Position numbers and translations under genes: made by a program. From Bacillota bacterium (GTDB taxonomy: Bacteria; Bacillota; Clostridia; Lachnospirales; Lachnospiraceae), in NCBI GenBank assembly GCA_023411225.1, contig JAEYPA010000010.1:1-64000 (forward strand): 64,000 nucleotides of DNA, written 5' to 3'. Shown here one piece after another: positions 60,220-64,000 of the stretch. Position 1 is the first letter of the stretch. Every line of letters starts with the position of its first letter. The notes beneath the pieces are model-generated. The model worked only from the letters and a program-made list of their open reading frames with translations, was not told where the DNA came from and did no database searches.

Positions 60220-61089
60220 TTATTTATTACTTAGGTATGAAACCGCAGACAAAGCAGCAATATTGCCTTCACCAGCAGCTTTTATATACTGATAAGGAGT
60301 TCCTACAATGTCACCAGCAGCAAAGCAGCCAGAAAAATTGGTAGTCATGGCTCTATCCACTTTAATATGGTTTCCGTCCATTTCAAGCCCCACAAGCAGT
60401 TGCCCAGGTGGCGTACTATCTCTTAATAGGAAGATTCCATCTGTTTTAAAACTCTGGTTTTTTAACTCTAATACCTCTACAAACTCATTTCCCTTGATAG
60501 CAACAGGAGTATCCTTTATAATCGTAATGTTATCAGGTACCTGTACCTCATCTTTATACATAGGAACATAATAGACTTTTTCTGCCAGAGAAGCCACATA
60601 TTCCGCTTCTTCCTCATCTTTTTTACTATAAGCCACAATAGCCACTGTTTTTCCTTTGTATAATGGTGCATCGCATGTAGCACAGTAGCCGACACCTTTG
60701 CCAAGATAAGTGTCTTCACCTGGAAGCGGTTTTCCAAAATTTACACCCATAGCTAGAATAATTGATGAGGCCTCATACATTTTGTCCTCTGTTCCTGCTT
60801 TGGAAAGGATGGAGAAATAATCTCCCATAGGGACAATAGTGGTAACCTTCTCTTCTTGTATGGTAATGTCCATATCGGATAGATGCTGTTCAAAGTGATT
60901 CTTTAATTCTATACCACTTATATTGGAAAAACCCAAATAGTTATTAATCTTACTTGCTTTTACAAGTTTGTTGCTCAAGTCTTTATTACCGAATATAATA
61001 AGATTTTTATTGCGTATACGGGCATTTATGGCAGCAGATACTCCTGCAACACCAGAACCAATAATAGCAATGTCATAACGTTCATTCAT
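60220..61089 (-). CDS. Thioredoxin-reductase-like flavoprotein
   Basis: 289 residues from ATG 61089 (AAAGGACG upstream). N-terminal FAD site IIGSGVAGVSAAI (about 8-20), redox-active CATCDAPLYKG (CxxC about 134-137) and the C-terminal FAD motif GCFAAGDIVGTPYQYIKAAGEG. These are TrxB-family features, but the NADPH-binding GxGxxA motif is altered (VAIVAYSKKDEEEAEYVA instead of a Gly-rich loop), as in the ferredoxin-dependent or NADPH-poor TrxB-like enzymes of Clostridia. So it may not use NADPH. No thioredoxin gene is adjacent. Confidence 0.88.
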   Translation of the reverse strand: MNERYDIAIIGSGVAGVSAAINARIRNKNLIIFGNKDLSNKLVKASKINNYLGFSNISGIELKNHFEQHLSDMDITIQEEKVTTIVPMGDYFSILSKAGTEDKMYEASSIILAMGVNFGKPLPGEDTYLGKGVGYCATCDAPLYKGKTVAIVAYSKKDEEEAEYVASLAEKVYYVPMYKDEVQVPDNITIIKDTPVAIKGNEFVEVLELKNQSFKTDGIFLLRDSTPPGQLLVGLEMDGNHIKVDRAMTTNFSGCFAAGDIVGTPYQYIKAAGEGNIAALSAVSYLSNK

Positions 61090-61191
61090 GTTATTACGTC
61101 CTTTCTGTACAAAAATGCAATAAATAGTTATTGTATTCAATTATGCCCAGATTTATATAGGAATATTTTATTGTATACATAATAACATTGA

Positions 61192-61233
61192 AAAAGCACC
61201 ATTACAGATTGTAATCTGCAATGGTGCTTTTAT
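61192..61233 (-). terminator. Terminator of the FMN-binding lipoprotein gene
   Basis: AAAGCACCATTACAGATT pairs with AATCTGCAATGGTGCTTT (one mismatch, two-base loop), with TTTTTC on the minus strand. Confidence 0.88.
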
Positions 61234-61241
61234 GATTTAAT

Positions 61242-62144
61242 TTATTGAGCAGCTTCCTTAAGAAGAGCATTTGCAAAATCGACAAAACCGTTAACGGAGA
61301 TACTAACGCCGGAAACAGCATCAGTTTTGCCATCAGCATCCATTTTGATTCCGTCAGTAGACTGATGTTCTACAACGTAAGCAGCTAATGCCTGAGCTTG
61401 CTCAGCCCAAGTAGGACCATTTTCTGTCATTACATATTTACCATCTAAGGATAACTGAGTTTTGGAATTACCATCTTTATCATATCCTTCATAAGTAAGG
61501 GCAGTAATTTTACCGCCTTCAACAGTCATTTTCATTTCATAAGTATAGTCATTCTCAGGAGCTTCGGATTTTTTGGTATAAGATCCATCTTTTAAAGAAG
61601 AGGTAGTAGCTGGAGCTGCAGCTTCTTTAAGGAGAGCATTTGCAAAATCAACAAAACCATTAACGGAGATACTAACGCCGGAAACAGCATCAGTTTTGCC
61701 ATCAGCATCCATTTTGATTCCTTCAGTAGACTGATGTTCTACAACGTAAGCGGCTAAAGCTTGAGCTTGCTCAGCCCAAGTAGGACCATCTTCTGTCATT
61801 ACATATTTACCATCTAAGGATAACTGAGTTTTGGAATTGCCGTCTTTGTCATATCCTTCATAAGTAAGGGCTGTGATTTTACCGCCTTCAACAGTCATTT
61901 TCATTTCGTAAGTATAGTCATTCTCAGGTGCTTCGGATTTCTTAGTATATGTTCCATCCTTTAAAGTTACAGTAGTTGTGTCTTGAGATGGAGCAACAGT
62001 TGGCTCAGCTGTAGGTTGTACAGTAGCTGTTTGGGATGGGGTTGGAGTTGATGCAGTGTCTTCATTTTTACTGGAACATCCAGTTAAAACTGCTAAACAA
62101 AGAGCAGTAACAACAGTTGCATGAACTAGTTTCTTATTTCTCAT
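61242..62144 (-). CDS. Lipoprotein with two near-identical FMN-binding domains
   Basis: 300 residues from ATG 62144 (GGAGG eight bases upstream). Signal peptide with lipobox LTGC (Cys 23), a Thr/Pro-rich linker (about 25-60), then two copies of an FMN_bind domain. Each begins LKDGTYTKKSEAPENDYTYE and carries DAVSGVSISVNGFVDFANAL; in known flavin-transferase substrates the FMN-linked Thr is in the D-x-x-S-G-A-T/S motif, here DAVSGVS. Copies are offset by 369 bases (123 codons) and differ at only a few residues. It should carry electrons at the outer membrane face. Strong promoter upstream. Confidence 0.9.
   Translation of the reverse strand: MRNKKLVHATVVTALCLAVLTGCSSKNEDTASTPTPSQTATVQPTAEPTVAPSQDTTTVTLKDGTYTKKSEAPENDYTYEMKMTVEGGKITALTYEGYDKDGNSKTQLSLDGKYVMTEDGPTWAEQAQALAAYVVEHQSTEGIKMDADGKTDAVSGVSISVNGFVDFANALLKEAAAPATTSSLKDGSYTKKSEAPENDYTYEMKMTVEGGKITALTYEGYDKDGNSKTQLSLDGKYVMTENGPTWAEQAQALAAYVVEHQSTDGIKMDADGKTDAVSGVSISVNGFVDFANALLKEAAQ
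61250..61970 (-). repeat. Tandem duplication inside the FMN-binding gene
   Basis: The DNA of the two FMN-binding domains is nearly identical with a period of 369 bases; the differences are scattered single bases, many silent. Such similarity suggests a recent duplication or ongoing gene conversion. Exact ends lie within a few bases of the domain starts. Confidence 0.85.
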
Positions 62145-62185
62145 TATAATTTCCTCCAAATGTAAATTGATATATATCATTGCTT

Positions 62186-62214
62186 ATTATATCAAGCGAC
62201 ATAATGTATGTCAA
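62186..62214 (-). promoter_or_regulatory. Consensus promoter of the FMN-binding lipoprotein gene
   Basis: Minus strand TTGACA (62214-62209), 17-base spacer, TATAAT (62191-62186), with an extended TGA. A perfect match to the sigma-A consensus, so strong expression is expected. Confidence 0.85.
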
Positions 62215-62371
62215 TTCATTAACAAAGGTTTAATTATAACAAAATATAATTAATAACGACATTATTAGAGTAATTAATTATAAGATGAAGAAAGAAATAA
62301 TTTTTATTTTACTAAGACTTCCAACCATAGTAAAATGAATAATATGACAATAACAAGGAGAGGAGATAATC

Positions 62372-63505
62372 ATGAAATTTTTACATCTATCGGATTTGCA
62401 TATTGGAAAAAGAGTAAATGAGTTTTCCATGATTGAAGATCAGAATCATATACTACAGCAGATCATAGATATTGTGGAGAAAGAAAAACCACAGGCAGTA
62501 GTAATTGCCGGAGATGTTTACGATAAAAGTATACCAAGCGTAGAGGCTGTTACATTATTTGATAAATTTTTAACAAGGCTGAGCGCATTAAAGATTGCTA
62601 TATTGATAGTCAGTGGAAATCATGACTCGGCAGATCGTCTGGATTATGGAGGTAGGATTATGGAGCATAATAATATCCATATTGCAGGTGTATTTGGGGG
62701 AGAAGTGAAGCATATTGAACTACAAGATGAATATGGGGCTATTGATTTCTATCTCCTACCATTTATCAAGCCAGCCATAGTAACTCCTTATTTTCCAGAG
62801 GTGGACAGTTATCAAGATGCCTTAGAAGCAGTCATAGAGGCTACGCCTATAGATGTGTTGAAGCGTAATGTATTAGTGGCTCATCAGTTTATCATTTCCG
62901 GAGGGGAGAGGCCTGAAAGAAGTGAGTCCGAACTGGAGTCCTTAGGGGGGATGGACCAGATCGATGCAAGTGTATTTAAGGATTTTGACTATGTAGCCCT
63001 AGGACATCTTCACGGTCCGCAAAGAATCGGCCGGGATACCATCCGCTATGCGGGATCTCCTCTCAAATACAGTTTCAGTGAAGTTAAGCAGCGTAAGTCA
63101 GTTACTATGGTTACTCTATCGGAAAAGGGAAAGGTGAGCTATGAACTACTGCCGTTACATCCTATTCGTGACATGAGAGAGGTTGAGGGAGAAATTAACC
63201 AGTTGGTAGATTTAAAAAATTACACCACAGATTACATCCATGTCACCTTAACTGATGAAGAAAACCTTGTAGATCCTATGGGAAGACTAAGAGTGGTATA
63301 TCCTAATATCATGAAATTGGACTTTAGAAATAGCAGAACAGCGGTGAAGGAGCATTCCAAGATGGCTGCTAAGGATGTGAAATCTAAGACGCCGCTACAG
63401 TTATTTAATGAATTCTATGAGATGCAGAATAATCAGCCAATGAATGATCAGGAACTAAGTATCATGACAAAGCTTTTAGAGGGATTGGCAGGTGATAAAG
63501 TATGA
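62372..63505 (+). CDS. sbcD: DNA repair nuclease subunit SbcD
   Basis: 377 residues. Calcineurin-like phosphodiesterase motifs in order: DLHIGKRV (about 8), AGDVYD (about 47), SGNHDS (about 84), AHQFI (about 170) and LGHLHG (about 210). A Mn2+-dependent Mre11-type nuclease that, with SbcC, cuts hairpin DNA and protein-blocked ends. The stop overlaps sbcC (ATGA). GAGGAGA precedes the ATG. Confidence 0.97.
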   Translation: MKFLHLSDLHIGKRVNEFSMIEDQNHILQQIIDIVEKEKPQAVVIAGDVYDKSIPSVEAVTLFDKFLTRLSALKIAILIVSGNHDSADRLDYGGRIMEHNNIHIAGVFGGEVKHIELQDEYGAIDFYLLPFIKPAIVTPYFPEVDSYQDALEAVIEATPIDVLKRNVLVAHQFIISGGERPERSESELESLGGMDQIDASVFKDFDYVALGHLHGPQRIGRDTIRYAGSPLKYSFSEVKQRKSVTMVTLSEKGKVSYELLPLHPIRDMREVEGEINQLVDLKNYTTDYIHVTLTDEENLVDPMGRLRVVYPNIMKLDFRNSRTAVKEHSKMAAKDVKSKTPLQLFNEFYEMQNNQPMNDQELSIMTKLLEGLAGDKV

Positions 63506-64000
63506 AACCAACAAAATTGGTGATTAGTGCATTTGGACCTTTTAAAAATGAGGTTACAATAGATTTTGAAAAGCTGGGAGGACAAGGTTTATTTCTTGTT
63601 AGTGGGGACACTGGCTCAGGAAAGACGACTATTTTCGATGCCATCAGCTTTGCTCTCTTTGGTTCTCCTTCTGGAGAAAGAAGAAATGAAGAGAATAACA
63701 TGGCTCTCAGAAGTCAGTATGCGGAAAAGGGGATTAAGACCTTTGTGGAACTAACATTTGTTCATAAAGGGAAGGAGTATTTTATCCGAAGAAACCCTCA
63801 GTATAAGAGACCAAGTTTAAGAGGCAATGGGGAAACCATGGAAAGTCAAGGCGCAGAGTTAACCTACCCTGATGGAAGGAAGGTGGTTGATTTTCGTAAG
63901 GTTACCAATGCTGTGGAAGAACTCTTAGGTATCAACTGGGCCCAATACAAGCAGATTGCTATGATTGCACAAGGAGAGTTCTTGGAACTTTTGGTGGCAG
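63502..64000 (+). CDS. sbcC: DNA repair ATPase subunit SbcC, 5' part
   Basis: The first 166 codons; the frame runs off the window end. The N-terminal Walker A DTGSGKTTIFDAISFALFG (about 35-53) and the later SQYAEKG and ELTFVHKGKEYFIRR, then QIAMIAQGEFLELL at the end, match the Rad50-like head of SbcC. ATG lies in the overlap with the sbcD stop, so translation is coupled. Complete SbcC is about 1000 residues or more. Confidence 0.95.
   Translation, partial: MKPTKLVISAFGPFKNEVTIDFEKLGGQGLFLVSGDTGSGKTTIFDAISFALFGSPSGERRNEENNMALRSQYAEKGIKTFVELTFVHKGKEYFIRRNPQYKRPSLRGNGETMESQGAELTYPDGRKVVDFRKVTNAVEELLGINWAQYKQIAMIAQGEFLELLVA

Noticed and set aside
61250..61970. CRISPR or tandem satellite
   Set aside because: The repeat is a two-copy coding duplication with a 369-base period, not a short-spacer array. 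No CRISPR-like array was found anywhere.

Overview
The window is 64 kb of low-GC, Gram-positive chromosomal DNA. Several traits point to a Clostridia member of the Lachnospiraceae type: a one-subunit GlyRS, an era-yqzL-recO order, PPDK beside a short pyruvate kinase, FeoA-FeoA-FeoB with a Cys-rich tail protein, rubrerythrin, Mn-catalase, a viroplasmin-type RNase H and many AGGAGG ribosome sites. A Lachnoclostridium or Clostridium phytofermentans-like organism is an inference from gene content; no species assignment can be proven here. There are no rRNA or tRNA genes and no CRISPR array. Both ends cut a gene: an M16C peptidase on the left and sbcC on the right.

Layout. 1-6.7 kb: housekeeping genes (M16C peptidase, era, yqzL, recO, a lipoprotein, glyS, a membrane protein). 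7-9.7 kb: ppdK. 9.8-13.5 kb: a MATE exporter divergent from its PadR regulator, then an AraC/GyrI-like regulator with a partner. 13.5-17 kb: a ferrous-iron locus with a DtxR-type repressor divergent from feoA-feoA-feoB and a small Cys-rich protein. 17-23 kb (minus strand): a potassium locus in which a shortened KdpD-like kinase and KdpE lie upstream of a TPR protein, two TrkA-like NAD-binding proteins, a previously easily missed 37-residue membrane protein, TrkH and an exported OB-like protein. 23.4-32 kb: a LacI-sensor/GGDEF protein, a nitrilase-family amidase, ilvE, a stand-alone pstS, exoA, a PHP phosphoesterase and a C39-like peptidase. 32.4-38.7 kb: pstS-pstC-pstA-pstB-phoU-phoP-phoR. 38.8-45.8 kb: pyk, RNase H, rubrerythrin, cobO-type adenosyltransferase, a membrane protein and a polar amino-acid ABC importer. 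46-48.7 kb: an island of two tandem radical SAM paralogues, a divergent HxlR regulator and the decayed C-terminus of a large serine recombinase. 48.7-64 kb: Mn-catalase, an AI-2E family protein, MarR plus a heterodimeric ABC exporter, a MoxR-DUF58-transglutaminase operon, a DUF3877-like protein, a TrxB-like flavoprotein, a tandem FMN-binding lipoprotein and sbcDC.

Most notable points. (1) Both PstS proteins carry the conserved phosphate-binding segments in swapped order, as if circularly permuted at the hinge. (2) The Kdp-type two-component system has no Kdp ATPase nearby and instead heads a Trk-type operon; four TGTGAGA-type repeats with 11/20/11 bp spacing sit at the operon promoter like an OmpR-family binding site. 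(3) The 37-residue membrane ORF overlaps both trkA and trkH start/stop codons. (4) Phase-locked 11 bp TTTACA repeats lie before the pst operon and before the GGDEF gene. (5) The radical SAM pair sits next to a dead recombinase, which suggests arrival by a mobile element.
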